This document shows positions 1 to 8,345 of a stretch of DNA of 12,445 bases, piece by piece (the first letter of the stretch is position 1; each line of letters starts with the position of its first letter). The DNA is taken from NCBI GenBank assembly GCA_003514305.1, contig DORE01000196.1, forward strand, positions 2,862 through 15,306, in the 5' to 3' direction. The notes beneath the pieces are model-generated. The model was not told where the DNA came from. It searched no databases and worked only from the letters and a program-made list of their open reading frames with translations. Source of the stretch: Gammaproteobacteria bacterium. Lineage in GTDB: Bacteria; Pseudomonadota; Gammaproteobacteria; Pseudomonadales; Pseudohongiellaceae. The position numbers were made by a program, and so were the translations under genes.

Positions 1-264
1 AACAGTGCAGTGCTTCTGGCTGAAAAGGCTATTCAAGATTTTACCGTTAATGAGGAGAACTTGAATAAAACTTTGAGTTTTAATCCAATTCTCGTTACCG
101 CCCTTAATCCCATCATCGGCTATGCGCGCGCGGCAAAAATAGCCAAAAGGGCATATCACGAACGACGTCCAATAATTGATGTTGCTGTTGAAGACACAGA
201 GATTGACCGCGATGAGCTGTTAAAAATTCTGGACCCGAGTGAGCTTACAAGAGGCGGGCTGTAG
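1..264 (+). CDS. fumC: Class II fumarate hydratase, C-terminal fragment
   Basis: The reading frame is open from base 1 and ends at TAG 262-264, so only the last 87 residues are visible. Class II fumarases interconvert fumarate and L-malate in the TCA cycle as cytoplasmic homotetramers. The fragment holds the end of the central helical region followed by the small C-terminal domain. The tract LNPIIGYARAAKIAKRAY and the ending LDPSELTRGGL are typical of proteobacterial FumC. Aspartase, the closest relative, has a different tail after LNPxIG, which argues for fumarase. The catalytic SS loop and the active-site His lie upstream of the window. No convincing terminator follows the stop. The gene has no visible link to its neighbours. 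Confidence 0.9.
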   Translation, partial: NSAVLLAEKAIQDFTVNEENLNKTLSFNPILVTALNPIIGYARAAKIAKRAYHERRPIIDVAVEDTEIDRDELLKILDPSELTRGGL

Positions 265-315
265 GGGCACGGGTTCTCAGGCCACACAAAAGACCCATGT
301 CAATTGGTATCACGT

Positions 316-675
316 ATGCATAGATTAGGATTCTTCATAGGTCTTGCAGCATTCCCCTTAACGTCTGTAGCTCAACTTGCGTCATTACAGTGTTCGATGA
401 TTACAGACTCTCAAAGTTCAGGGAGTAAAATTGAAGTTGAATTTGTGAAAAATATGGTAGTTTCAGAGAAGGACGGCTATTTGAATGGCTTGATCCAATC
501 TGCCTTAAGCAATGACTTGGACTCTCCAGTATCGCATCTGATAACTAGTCTGGATAATGAAATATTCTTTGACATGATATTAGAAAAATGCCGTGAGAAT
601 TTTTCAGAGCAATTATCCGATAAAGTTTTAAGCCTCGTAATGTTTGAATTAGTTGAGGAATTGAATGGCAAGTGA
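316..675 (+). CDS. Small secreted protein of unknown function
   Basis: The protein has 119 residues from ATG 316. An in-frame TTG at 304 is possible, but the ATG puts the basic N-terminus (MHR) directly before a hydrophobic stretch and is preferred; neither start has a strong ribosome binding site. Residues 1-20 look like a Sec signal peptide with a likely cleavage after SVA, before QLASLQC. The mature part is acidic and helical in character, with two cysteines (in LQCSM and EKCREN) that could pair in the periplasm. I recognise no family. It starts about 50 bases after the fumC stop, but nothing links it functionally to fumarase. It could also be an outer-membrane-associated small protein; there is no lipobox. 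Confidence 0.6.
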   Translation: MHRLGFFIGLAAFPLTSVAQLASLQCSMITDSQSSGSKIEVEFVKNMVVSEKDGYLNGLIQSALSNDLDSPVSHLITSLDNEIFFDMILEKCRENFSEQLSDKVLSLVMFELVEELNGK

Positions 676-1258
676 GTCAAAGCGGGAAAATGGAATCAGG
701 TCCTGTGTTTCTGGATAAACCAAGAGTATGAAAATTTGGTGAAGGCGCCATCCCAAAAGGGTAGATTGATTGCGTTAAGACTCCGTATGTAAAGCTTTTA
801 CAATTCATAGAATTGGAGCTTTGAGGTATTAGAGATACTCTGAGCTCCTTTCAAAAAGGGTAAAACTTGCGTGGGCTGAGATGGTTTTTAACTTTTCCGA
901 TGTCTTGAGTAAATTGGCTGGTTCAACTTGCCGAATTCGTTGATCACAAAATTTGAACGGCTATGACGGTGAGGTATGATTAAAAAAGAGCCTTTCGCTT
1001 GTTGCCAGTTTCCTGCGGTTGATGCAAAGAGCTATGAAAAAACTGAGCGCCGCTATATCGTGTAATGGCTTCTGGGCTATTCTATAAATTCTCGGAATCT
1101 TCACTGAGCTTACTAGCGCAAAATAGGCGATCTCTTAATTCGAGTATAGTTTCGATGGTTTGTGGTTGAGTTAAGTTTTTTCGAAGGAGTTATTTTTAGT
1201 TATTGATGCATACGTAAATGTAGTCTCACAAAAACCTATATTAAGTTGGAGTAAAGCA
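676..1258. other. Long intergenic stretch without a convincing gene
   Basis: No ORF of normal size with plausible composition lies here. Two short open stretches are visible on the plus strand. One, 833-943, encodes a protein-like peptide but has no ribosome binding site and opens just after a stop. The other, 976-1065, encodes 29 residues (MIKKEPFACCQFPAV onward) behind a GTGAGG. A perfect 6-base inverted repeat, CAATTC-ATA-GAATTG, sits at 801-815, and an imperfect hairpin-like pair GGAGCT/AGCTCC spans 815-848. The stretch may be a decayed gene or host an unrecognised small RNA; nothing decides this by eye. Confidence 0.4.
1248..1251 (+). promoter_or_regulatory. Ribosome binding site deciding a GTG start
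   Basis: GGAG lies seven bases before GTG 1259. It supports this non-ATG start for the following gene, whose frame has no nearby ATG that would keep the N-terminal beta-strand. Confidence 0.6.
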
Positions 1259-1612
1259 GTGAAAATTAGTCTAAGTTTAAAAGATTCACATCTCTGGACA
1301 TTGGATGCGTTAAAAGAAAAGAACGCGGTGTCTTCAAACGAAGAAGTTGTTCGGCGATGCGTCAGCTCTGTTCTGAAATCCGAAGACAGAGATTCAGTTT
1401 TTGGTACCGTAAGAGAACAATGCGGTGAAGGTTGTTTTTCGGCAGAACCGCACTTTGAGGTTGACATAGATACGCCTGACTTTGAGGAGCTGCAAAAAGC
1501 ATATTCGGCTTATGGGTTTCAAGGTTATAATTCGATTGATGAAGAAATAAGTAAGACAATAAGATGCATCATTAAATATATCGAAGCCAATAACGATTTT
1601 AGATTAATGTAA
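1259..1612 (+). CDS. Putative tandem ribbon-helix-helix protein
   Basis: This is a 117-residue protein starting at GTG. Residues 1-41 fit the ribbon-helix-helix (CopG/Arc-like) pattern: a short strand MKISLSL with alternating polar and apolar residues, a helix SHLWTLDALKEKN, a turn, then a helix SNEEVVRRCVSSVLK. After a linker with two cysteines in CGEGC, residues from about 66 to 110 repeat the layout: strand HFEVDID, helix PDFEELQKAYSAYG, turn, helix DEEISKTIRCIIKYIEA. RHH proteins normally dimerise to build one DNA-binding sheet. Two units in one chain would make a pseudo-dimer, as in F-plasmid TraY. The outward residues of the second strand are acidic (E, D), unlike typical DNA-contacting RHH strands, so that unit may be degenerate or may bind a protein. 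No toxin partner lies next to it. The fold call is by pattern, not by alignment. Confidence 0.5.
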   Translation: MKISLSLKDSHLWTLDALKEKNAVSSNEEVVRRCVSSVLKSEDRDSVFGTVREQCGEGCFSAEPHFEVDIDTPDFEELQKAYSAYGFQGYNSIDEEISKTIRCIIKYIEANNDFRLM

Positions 1613-1650
1613 CTTTGATGCTCGCTTGTCTTAGATGATAGAAAATCACC

Positions 1651-2580
1651 ATGTGTTTCAAAAGCAAAAGCCTGTCAGGACCGACGTCGCATAATTACTT
1701 TTCGCAGCGGTTGCGGCTTAACTATGTAGATTGGGGTAATGCCGACGCACCACCGATGGTTTTAATACATGGAGGTCTTGATCATTGTAGAAGTTGGGAT
1801 TGGGTTGCTGAGAGGTTTAAAAAAGACTACCACATTATTGCTCCCGACTTGCGGGGGCATGGCGATAGCGATTGGATGATTGGTGGCGCCTACAATCAGT
1901 TGGACTATCTTTATGATATCGCGCAGCTCTTACACCAGAAAGATTTGGGGCCTGTGTCTATAATTGGGCACTCTATGGGCGGGGCTATTTCACTCATGTA
2001 CGCAGCAATTTATCCCCAAGCGGTGGAAAAACTTGTCGTTATTGAGGGCTTAGGACTATCACCTAACAGCGAGGCGCGTCGTGCCAAGAAGCCTAGTAGT
2101 AATCGGATCCGTAAATGGATTACAGACTTACGTAATTCCTCCGGACGCTCGGCTCGGCGATATTCCTCGCTGAGCGAGGCCATGCTGCGCATGCGCGATA
2201 AGAATCCGCATCTCAGCGAAGAGCAAGCCCGGCATTTGACGATATACGGAAGTAACCAAAACGAAGATGGATCTTTTACTTGGAAGTTTGATAATTACGT
2301 AAGATTCTTTGAATTCACTGGCAGACCCGCAAATGAGACATGGAAGCTTTGGGGCGACATCGTGTGCCCTACACTACTTGTGTATGGCACTGAGTCATGG
2401 GCGTCTGATCCGATATCAGATGGTCGAACCTCCCATTTCAATTGTCCACTGGAGGTCGAGGTATTCGAAAACGCTGGTCATTGGGTGCATCATGATCAAT
2501 TGGAGGGTTTCGTGAAACGAGCTGACTCTTTTCTCATCTCCGAAGTGACTAAGGATCAAAGCGGGAAATTCGATAACTAA
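1651..2580 (+). CDS. Alpha/beta hydrolase
   Basis: The protein has 309 residues and is probably cytoplasmic (no signal peptide). It is a single-domain alpha/beta hydrolase of the broad COG0596 group. The oxyanion-hole segment VLIHGG is at 37-42, APDLRGHGDSD at 64-74, and the nucleophile elbow GHSMGG at 106-111 with Ser108. A helical lid runs from about 140 to 225, and the core resumes with PTLLVYGTESWASDP, where Glu248 or Asp253 may be the acid. The catalytic His277 is in NAGHWVHHD. The triad is therefore intact. The substrate cannot be read from the sequence; esterases, C-C hydrolases and haloperoxidase-like members share this layout. An in-frame stop at 1639-1641 rules out an upstream start. 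The ribosome binding site is weak. The gene converges on the minus-strand DUF3299 gene. Confidence 0.85.
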   Translation: MCFKSKSLSGPTSHNYFSQRLRLNYVDWGNADAPPMVLIHGGLDHCRSWDWVAERFKKDYHIIAPDLRGHGDSDWMIGGAYNQLDYLYDIAQLLHQKDLGPVSIIGHSMGGAISLMYAAIYPQAVEKLVVIEGLGLSPNSEARRAKKPSSNRIRKWITDLRNSSGRSARRYSSLSEAMLRMRDKNPHLSEEQARHLTIYGSNQNEDGSFTWKFDNYVRFFEFTGRPANETWKLWGDIVCPTLLVYGTESWASDPISDGRTSHFNCPLEVEVFENAGHWVHHDQLEGFVKRADSFLISEVTKDQSGKFDN

Positions 2581-2629
2581 TCTTCTGGTGAGGGGCAGGA
2601 GAGCAGAACGTAGCTTATCGATCTATTTT

Positions 2630-2654
2630 GGGCCAGCCTGGCTGGACTTGGCCC
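2630..2654. terminator. Possible hairpin between convergent genes
   Basis: The stretch holds an outer pair GGGCCA/TGGCCC and an overlapping inner pair CCAGC-CTG-GCTGG (2633-2645). The two pairings are partly exclusive. It sits 50 bases after the alpha/beta hydrolase stop and about 200 bases beyond the end of the DUF3299 gene. No T-run follows on the plus strand, but on the minus strand the repeat is preceded and followed by mixed sequence too, so an intrinsic terminator is only a possibility. Confidence 0.25.
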
Positions 2655-2855
2655 TATGACCCACGGACAATGCGTCCCTCGCAGACAATCAACCACAATT
2701 CATCCTGCTTGAGACTGCAGATTGAGCAATTATGGGTGACGAGATATTCACTAATTTCCACAACAACACCGGCGCGTGAGTTACAGGACCAGTATATCTA
2801 TCGGTACTTTTGTGAAAAGAGCCGCGTCGCGATACCCTCTAGCACAACAAAAGCG

Positions 2856-3380
2856 CTAGTAAGAATAGACAGACACGCCTTCCGCTACGAGCTTATAGGC
2901 CGAGTCTGCAATATCGGTATTGATAATCTCGCTAGTCAATAAACCATGCACCACATGAGCGTCATAAAAATTACCAAGCGTGAAACCGCGCTGATAGCTA
3001 ACATGAATAATTTGGTTTGGTGGTGGCGGCGGAAGATGAATGCAGGCCCCAAAGAAGGGAACTAGAAAAAACTCGGTGATTTTGCGCTCTTCATTATAAG
3101 CCGTGGGCACAATAAAACCTGGAATCATTATTCTTTTGTTAACTAGATCGGTATTAACGTTATACGATTGTAGAGCTTTTTTGTAGGCGAAAGCTTCCGG
3201 ATTACCGTCGAGCTGTTCCTGCCAGCCGTAGATATCATGGGTCAACTCCGGGGGATTAATTATGGCTTCCAGGTCTGATTGATTGAGTAATTCGGCCCAT
3301 TCCACCGGAAGCACCGAAGTCTCGCTGTAGACTCCGTGTGAAAGCGCAATCAGGACGGATGCTAGCAGTCTGCGAATCAT
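2856..3380 (-). CDS. Exported DUF3299 protein, copy 1
   Basis: The protein has 174 residues from ATG 3380. The frame stays open further upstream, but this start has a GAGGG about nine bases before it and begins a clean signal peptide (MIRRLLASVLIALSHGVYS, cleavage before ETS). The mature part shows the DUF3299 signature: an RIMIPGFIVP strand, NEER, EFFLVPFFGACIH and then five prolines and NQ. Cys113 and His115 in the CxH motif are possible metal ligands, which is inference. DUF3299 proteins occur beside a DUF2796 protein and a LolD/FtsX-like ABC pair in zinc-responsive operons (PA4063-PA4066 in Pseudomonas aeruginosa, zrg in Vibrio cholerae). Here the gene is divergent from exactly such an ABC pair, with 67 bases between the starts. 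A close paralogue lies at 9780-10358. The biochemical role of the family is not established. Confidence 0.88.
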   Translation of the reverse strand: MIRRLLASVLIALSHGVYSETSVLPVEWAELLNQSDLEAIINPPELTHDIYGWQEQLDGNPEAFAYKKALQSYNVNTDLVNKRIMIPGFIVPTAYNEERKITEFFLVPFFGACIHLPPPPPNQIIHVSYQRGFTLGNFYDAHVVHGLLTSEIINTDIADSAYKLVAEGVSVYSY

Positions 3381-3447
3381 TGGAATCTGCCCTCGCGAGT
3401 GGGATAACTTTTGGAAGTATGCATCTTCGTTATTGTACACTAGAACC
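3381..3447. promoter_or_regulatory. Divergent promoter region, DUF3299 / ABC transporter
   Basis: These 67 bases must carry the signals for both directions. On the minus strand TACAAT (3437-3432) is a good -10 candidate for the DUF3299 gene, although no clear -35 lies upstream of it. On the plus strand TTGGAA near 3413 is a weak -35 candidate. GTTATTGTACAC (about 3429-3440) loosely resembles a Zur half-site, which would fit the expected control by zinc, but the match is weak. Confidence 0.4.
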
Positions 3448-4137
3448 ATGTTGATCATTAATGCACAGAACATAGGCTATACTTGGCCGAAATCAGACAC
3501 TCCGGCACTGGACATCGCTGGATTCCAAATAGAGCATGGACGGGCTTTATTTTTGCGCGGAGCGTCTGGAAGCGGCAAATCAACCTTGCTTGGACTGCTA
3601 GCGGGCACACTGATCGTGCAGTCAGGTTCGCTGCAAATTCTTGACACCGAACTTGCCTCACTCAGCCCGCGCAATCGAGATCGCTTTCGAGCCAACCACA
3701 TCGGCATCGTTTTTCAGAAGTTCAATCTGATCCCTTTTCTTACAGTGGAGGGCAACCTGCGACTGGCAGCGCGGTTTTCTGAGAAACCTCCACGAAAGAT
3801 AAGAGAAAAGTCCGAACACTTGCTGGCAGCGCTCAATCTAGATTCGGCAATTTTGCAGCGGCGCGCTGATCGCCTCAGCGTCGGCCAGCAGCAGCGAGTT
3901 GCCATAGCTCGTGCTTTGATCAATGATCCTGAGCTTTTGCTGGCAGACGAACCTACCTCGGCTTTGGATACCGATACACGCGATACCTTTATGAGTCTAT
4001 TGATGTCGATACGAGATGTCAGCAATTGTACAATGATTTTCGCGAGTCATGACCGTTCCTTAGCGAAATACTTCGATATTGAAATAGAGCTATCTAAACT
4101 CAACAGGGCGCAAGCTGAGGAGGCGAGCCTTGTTTGA
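3448..4137 (+). CDS. ABC transporter ATPase, LolD/MacB-like
   Basis: The protein has 229 residues from ATG 3448; an in-frame TTG at 3433 is less likely. It is a complete nucleotide-binding domain. Aromatic Y11 could serve as the A-loop, the Walker A GASGSGKST is at 38-46, the Q-loop Gln is Q90 in VFQKFNLIP, the signature LSVGQ is at 143-147, the Walker B with LLLADEP has D167 and catalytic E168, and the H-loop is H201. The family powers either lipoprotein extraction (LolCDE) or efflux-type mechanotransmission (MacB). The neighbouring DUF3299 gene instead points to the PA4064/zrg-type subgroup tied to zinc uptake. It overlaps the permease gene by eight bases, so the two are translationally coupled and form one transporter, presumably a 2+2 complex in the inner membrane. 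Confidence 0.92.
   Translation: MLIINAQNIGYTWPKSDTPALDIAGFQIEHGRALFLRGASGSGKSTLLGLLAGTLIVQSGSLQILDTELASLSPRNRDRFRANHIGIVFQKFNLIPFLTVEGNLRLAARFSEKPPRKIREKSEHLLAALNLDSAILQRRADRLSVGQQQRVAIARALINDPELLLADEPTSALDTDTRDTFMSLLMSIRDVSNCTMIFASHDRSLAKYFDIEIELSKLNRAQAEEASLV
4116..4123 (+). promoter_or_regulatory. Strong ribosome binding site for the TTG-start permease
   Basis: GAGGAGG inside the end of the ATPase gene is followed after six bases by TTG 4130. This decides the unusual TTG start of the permease and fits coupling of the two genes. Confidence 0.6.
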
Positions 4138-5371
4138 GGTTGCGTGGAGCAGTCTTTGGAGCAGACGAGGTAGCGTTCTATTGACCGCTGCTTCTCTCAC
4201 CATAAGCATGATTATAGTAATCGGAGTCGAGCATGTCAGGGCACAAGCTGAAAGTAGCTTCGTCCGCACCGTATCTGAGGTCGATTTGTTGGTCGGCGCG
4301 CGCACCAGCCAAATCAATCTCCTGCTCTATTCTGTATTCAGAATCGGAAATGCTACCAACAACATTAGATGGCAAAGCTATGAAGACATCTCCGCTCGCC
4401 CAGATGTGAGTTGGAGCATTCCACTCTCTCTTGGTGATTCCCATCGGAGCTATCGAGTATTGGGCACTAATTCGCAGTACTTCGAATATTTTCGCTACGG
4501 CGACGCAGAGGAGTTGCGGTTCGCTGAAGGGGAACCGTTCTCTCATGTGCTGCATGCTGTACTTGGTAGTGAAGTAGCAAATTCGCTTGGCTATGATCTA
4601 AGGCAAGAGATAGTGCTCTCGCATGGTATTGGTAACACGAGCTTTGTAAATCATGAGAACCTGCCGTTCATTGTATCAGGTATCTTAGCGCCCACCGGCA
4701 CGCCGGTGGACAGAACCATCCATGTAAGCCTTCAAGGAATCGAAGCGATTCATCTTGGTTGGCAGAACGGTGTTCAGGTCGCCGCCCTTGGTCTTGAGCG
4801 TGAAGATCCCCGTTTAGCAGAGCTGCAACCCAACCAGATCACGGCTATGTTAGTGGGCCTCGAAACACCGATGGCCGTCTTTGGTCTGCAACGCGCGATC
4901 AACAACTATCCTCTTGAGCCACTCACTGCTATTCTGCCTGCGGTTGCACTGGGCGAACTGTGGCAAATCATTGGAACGCTTGAAGGCCTGTTGAGTATAA
5001 TTTCCATTCTGGTGCTGACCGCTTCATTGTTGGGCCTGAGTACTATGCTGTTGTCTTCCTTGCGGGAAAGAAGCCGCGAGCTTGCATTATATCGGGCTGT
5101 CGGTGCCCGACCTTTCTTCATTCTTTGGATCATCGAACTTGAAGCTTTGAGCTTGACTGTAATCTCAATAGGCATGAGCTATCTGATAGTCGCTGTTGGA
5201 TTCGCAATTACTCAATCCTGGTTGAGTGAAAACTTTGCCCTTGTGATTGAGGTTTGGCCGTCTACCCCGAGGATCTGGCTTTACATGGGGGGTGCGATAG
5301 TTGCTTCCGCCGTGATATCGCTGATACCGGCAAGTGTTGCATACTCTCGATCCCTTGGTCATGTCTTGTGA
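4130..5371 (+). CDS. FtsX-like ABC transporter permease
   Basis: The protein has 413 residues and starts at TTG. The topology is that of the MacB/LolC-E/FtsX class: one transmembrane helix at about 14-34, a large periplasmic domain at about 35-280, then three transmembrane helices at about 286-309, 330-361 and 382-403. The cytoplasmic coupling segment RERSRELALYRAVGA (312-326) between the second and third helices is the hallmark of the family and contacts the ATPase. It partners the ATPase encoded just before it. In PA4065/zrg-type operons the equivalent permease is linked to zinc import with a DUF2796 protein, and such a protein is encoded at 10852-11409. Lipoprotein export is an alternative, but there is no second LolC/E-type subunit here. 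Confidence 0.9.
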   Translation: MFEVAWSSLWSRRGSVLLTAASLTISMIIVIGVEHVRAQAESSFVRTVSEVDLLVGARTSQINLLLYSVFRIGNATNNIRWQSYEDISARPDVSWSIPLSLGDSHRSYRVLGTNSQYFEYFRYGDAEELRFAEGEPFSHVLHAVLGSEVANSLGYDLRQEIVLSHGIGNTSFVNHENLPFIVSGILAPTGTPVDRTIHVSLQGIEAIHLGWQNGVQVAALGLEREDPRLAELQPNQITAMLVGLETPMAVFGLQRAINNYPLEPLTAILPAVALGELWQIIGTLEGLLSIISILVLTASLLGLSTMLLSSLRERSRELALYRAVGARPFFILWIIELEALSLTVISIGMSYLIVAVGFAITQSWLSENFALVIEVWPSTPRIWLYMGGAIVASAVISLIPASVAYSRSLGHVL

Positions 5372-5583
5372 TCTACGTAATGGAGCTCAAGTATTTGTTC
5401 AATTACGAAGATGACTTATGATTCGCAGCGAGCGGTGACTTCCCACAGATCGGTGAAAACCTTTATAGCGCCGACGATTTGTTGTTGAGATCGCTGCTAA
5501 CGTGGCGATGGGAATTTAGTGCATCCCGAAGCATTCTCACAGTTCTACAGCGAGTAATGAGGTTTGTGTATGATTAGAAGAGT

Positions 5584-6900
5584 TCAAAAGTCGTTTGCTA
5601 GTACAGGGTCGCTTACGCCCAAAACACCAACCAGGGTTAGTATATTGATCAACACCGCCTGGGGGCCCAGATGCGAATCAACTGGTTTGAACCATTCGGC
5701 TGGTGAGTGAGCACCGCCACCATCACCTCCCCCGGAAATTGTAATCGCCGGAATACCGAGAGCCATAGGCACATTGGAGTCGGTGCTGGAGATTGTTATC
5801 CCACCGATGTCGACATCGAGCTTAGCGTAGGCCCCGGCCGCGACCTGCACTATGGGGCTTTCGGGGGAAGTGCTACCGACTGGCCTGTCACCAATTAGCT
5901 CAAATTCAACGCTAATGGCGTCGCTTCCCCACCGCGAATTTTCCTCTAAGACAGCGGTGAGGGCAGCTTGCTTTGCCTGCTGCTCAAAAATAGCGAGTGA
6001 TCCGCTGTTATTGGAGCGCATGTCGATGGCGAATTTGGCGTCCGCGGCGATTGAATTCACCGAGGTGCCGCCGGTCACAGTTCCCACTGTAAATGTAGTT
6101 CTAGGGAATTGTGGCGTCTGCAATTCTGCTATGTATGCAATGGCTCTGCCCATGGCATGAATTGCGGAGGGCAGGCCGAAGGCTCCGAAGGAGTGTCCGC
6201 CGGGCCCTGAGAAAATAAATTCGAACCGGCGACTGCCTGTACCACCAGCGGTTATACGGCTTAGGCGCACGCCATCAACCGAGATAAATCCGTCTACGCC
6301 TTCGAGGTCGCGAAACAGGGCCTTAACTCCGCGCAGGTCGCCTCGGCCTTCTTCACCAACATTGCCGCTAAAGATGATGTCGCCGACCGTTGCGATTTCG
6401 AAATGGTTCATCACATCGATTACTGATAGCAATACAGCTAAGCCTCGAGTGTCATCACCGATTCCGGGTGCATAGTAGCGGCCTCCACGCAGCTCAACAG
6501 TTGTGTCAACTGATTCTGGGAAAACTGTGTCAAGGTGAGCAGCAATTAAAAGGGTTGGACCTTCGCCGGATCCTCGCCGGTAGCCCACTACATTGCCCTC
6601 ACCGTCGATGTAAGCATTAGAAAGCCCTAAATCCAAGAACCGTTTCAGATAGTCATTTGCACGACGCTTCTCCTGGAAAGGCGGCGCTGCAATTTCCGTT
6701 ATCGCCAACTGTTCCTCAATTGTGAGGGGCTCTCGTTCCCGAATTCGTTGCAGGGCAGCCTGCACAATGGGATCTGCCAACACGGCACGCAGCTGCTGAG
6801 CGATGGGCTTGTCTACTGGCACCAACGGCTTGAGCTCCTGTGCGGAGGTCCACAAGGTTGGCTGCAGGAAAATGCTTAGACAAAATGCTAGGTTTTTCAT
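5584..6900 (-). CDS. Exported M20-family metallopeptidase
   Basis: The protein has 438 residues. A signal peptide covers residues 1-20, ending TSA before QE, so the enzyme is periplasmic or secreted. M20 enzymes hydrolyse peptide or amide bonds with a two-metal, usually di-zinc, centre. All ligand motifs are present: H122 in AAHLDTVFP with D124, bridging D149 in GIGDD, the Glu pair E183-E184 in GEEGRGD, D209 in SVDG and H398 in GAHSPAEW. The dimerisation (lid) domain lies at about 218-340 and includes GGHSFGAFG. Peptidase-T-like or aminopeptidase activity on small peptides is the likely role; the substrate is uncertain. It is the last of three same-strand genes for exported proteins, 117 bases after the M19 gene. 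No Shine-Dalgarno sequence is evident before its ATG. Confidence 0.88.
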   Translation of the reverse strand: MKNLAFCLSIFLQPTLWTSAQELKPLVPVDKPIAQQLRAVLADPIVQAALQRIREREPLTIEEQLAITEIAAPPFQEKRRANDYLKRFLDLGLSNAYIDGEGNVVGYRRGSGEGPTLLIAAHLDTVFPESVDTTVELRGGRYYAPGIGDDTRGLAVLLSVIDVMNHFEIATVGDIIFSGNVGEEGRGDLRGVKALFRDLEGVDGFISVDGVRLSRITAGGTGSRRFEFIFSGPGGHSFGAFGLPSAIHAMGRAIAYIAELQTPQFPRTTFTVGTVTGGTSVNSIAADAKFAIDMRSNNSGSLAIFEQQAKQAALTAVLEENSRWGSDAISVEFELIGDRPVGSTSPESPIVQVAAGAYAKLDVDIGGITISSTDSNVPMALGIPAITISGGGDGGGAHSPAEWFKPVDSHLGPQAVLINILTLVGVLGVSDPVLANDF

Positions 6901-7017
6901 AGTTGAGAAAATATAGAACTAGAAAAGAAAACAGTTTGGTAAGATATTTTCTTTACTAGACAACGAATATGAGCTCCTGCGATTAATCATGCTCGAAAAA
7001 GTAAACGTATAGCCAGT

Positions 7018-8187
7018 TCAGGCCTCGTTTTGAATTTCTTGTGCGATACGTTGTACGTCGTCGAGTACACGCAACAGATTGCTAGACCACATCATCTCGA
7101 TCTCTTCTTCGGTGTAACCGCGGCGAACAAGTTCTGCGGTTACATTAAAGGTTTCGGAAGCATTATCCCAACCTGTAAGTCCGCCCCCACCATCGAAGTC
7201 TGAACTGATACCTACGTGTTCGATGCCTATCAGGTCTACAATGTAATCAATGTGATCCACAAAGTCAGAGACCGTCGCGGGTGGTGCGTCGGCAAAATCG
7301 CCGCCGGATGCCCAATGAGCTCGACGTAATTCACTGACGTAAGAGCCAAATGCCACAGTCTGGATAACGCCGCCATTGTCTTTTAAGGCAAATAGCATTT
7401 CATCGTCGAGGTTCCGAGAGTGGTCCGTCAGCGCTCGCGCAGAAGAATGAGAGGCTATGACGGGTGCGCGGCTCAACGCAAGGGTCTGTAAAATTGAATT
7501 TCTGGAGGGGTGGGAAATATCTATCATGATACCAAGGCGGTTCATCTCCTTAATCGCAAATCTGCCCATTTCGCTCAGGCCGTCATGCCAGTAGACGCCA
7601 TCGACCTCCCCAGTGTGGGAATCAGAGAACTGGTTGTGGCCATTGTGAGCGAGAGACATATATCGGCCGCCCATGTTGTAGAATTTTTCTATATTGGAAA
7701 GATCTGGACCCACTGGATAGGCATTCTCAATGCCGATCATAGCTACTTTCTTGCCAGAGGCGATTATTCTTCTAGCATCATTCGAGTCGTAGGCCAATTC
7801 GATTTGGTCTGGTGCAATCTCTTCAGTAAGTCTGTGAATCGCCTCGAACTTGTCGATTGCGTTATCATATGCGGCTCGATAGCCTTCTGGCCCCAATTCG
7901 CCCTGAGCGGTATAGACAATGAAAAAGGCCACATCTAAACCTCCAACATCCATCTTTGGCAGATTTACCTGGGTATCTATATCTTGGGTGTAGTTGCTCT
8001 CAATAGTGAAGTTACTGGTGTTTATGTCGACGTGAGTGTCCAGTGCAATCACGCGCTCATGAATGGCTCGCGCAATATCGGTAATTTGTCCCTCGTTGGG
8101 AGGCAATACTTGTTCGGTAGACTCGCTGCAACTTAGCATCAGCAAATAGATTAACGAAAGCAGCGAGAATCTGCCTAATTTTAACAT
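7018..8187 (-). CDS. Membrane dipeptidase (M19), probable lipoprotein
   Basis: The protein has 389 residues from ATG 8187. A TTG at 8229 would add 14 residues before the signal sequence and is unlikely. A hydrophobic N-terminus ends in LLMLSC, so Cys20 is a probable lipidation site, although the Met at -3 is not ideal for a lipobox. The M19 zinc ligands are all visible: H52 and D54 in DTHVD, bridging E154 in GIENA, H226 in DISHPS, H247 in ASHSS, and D330 in SSDFDG. The family cleaves dipeptides, including D-residue and dehydro-dipeptides, at a binuclear zinc site. Ser21 follows the lipidated Cys, which would favour outer-membrane sorting. The downstream exported M20 peptidase suggests joint peptide degradation in the envelope. 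Confidence 0.9.
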   Translation of the reverse strand: MLKLGRFSLLSLIYLLMLSCSESTEQVLPPNEGQITDIARAIHERVIALDTHVDINTSNFTIESNYTQDIDTQVNLPKMDVGGLDVAFFIVYTAQGELGPEGYRAAYDNAIDKFEAIHRLTEEIAPDQIELAYDSNDARRIIASGKKVAMIGIENAYPVGPDLSNIEKFYNMGGRYMSLAHNGHNQFSDSHTGEVDGVYWHDGLSEMGRFAIKEMNRLGIMIDISHPSRNSILQTLALSRAPVIASHSSARALTDHSRNLDDEMLFALKDNGGVIQTVAFGSYVSELRRAHWASGGDFADAPPATVSDFVDHIDYIVDLIGIEHVGISSDFDGGGGLTGWDNASETFNVTAELVRRGYTEEEIEMMWSSNLLRVLDDVQRIAQEIQNEA

Positions 8188-8345
8188 TCTATGTGCGGCT
8201 CCGAATTTGCTATTGGACAAACCAGTCAAAACGCAAAGCTTGGCTCGGTTTGACCATTGTCCTCATTGAGAAAGTAGTGCCTTTGCCCTGATTTGATTCA
8301 GCTCCAAATTGCTTTCAATCGATGGCATTTATCAAGGTTGCGACC

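Noticed and set aside
2628..2942. Plus-strand ORF of 104 codons overlapping the end of the first DUF3299 gene
   Set aside because: It lies antisense over a confident gene for its last third, has no ribosome binding site, and its composition is not convincing.
7510..7938. 142-codon plus-strand ORF
   Set aside because: It is the complement of the M19 dipeptidase gene, whose zinc ligands are all intact; the ORF is a shadow.
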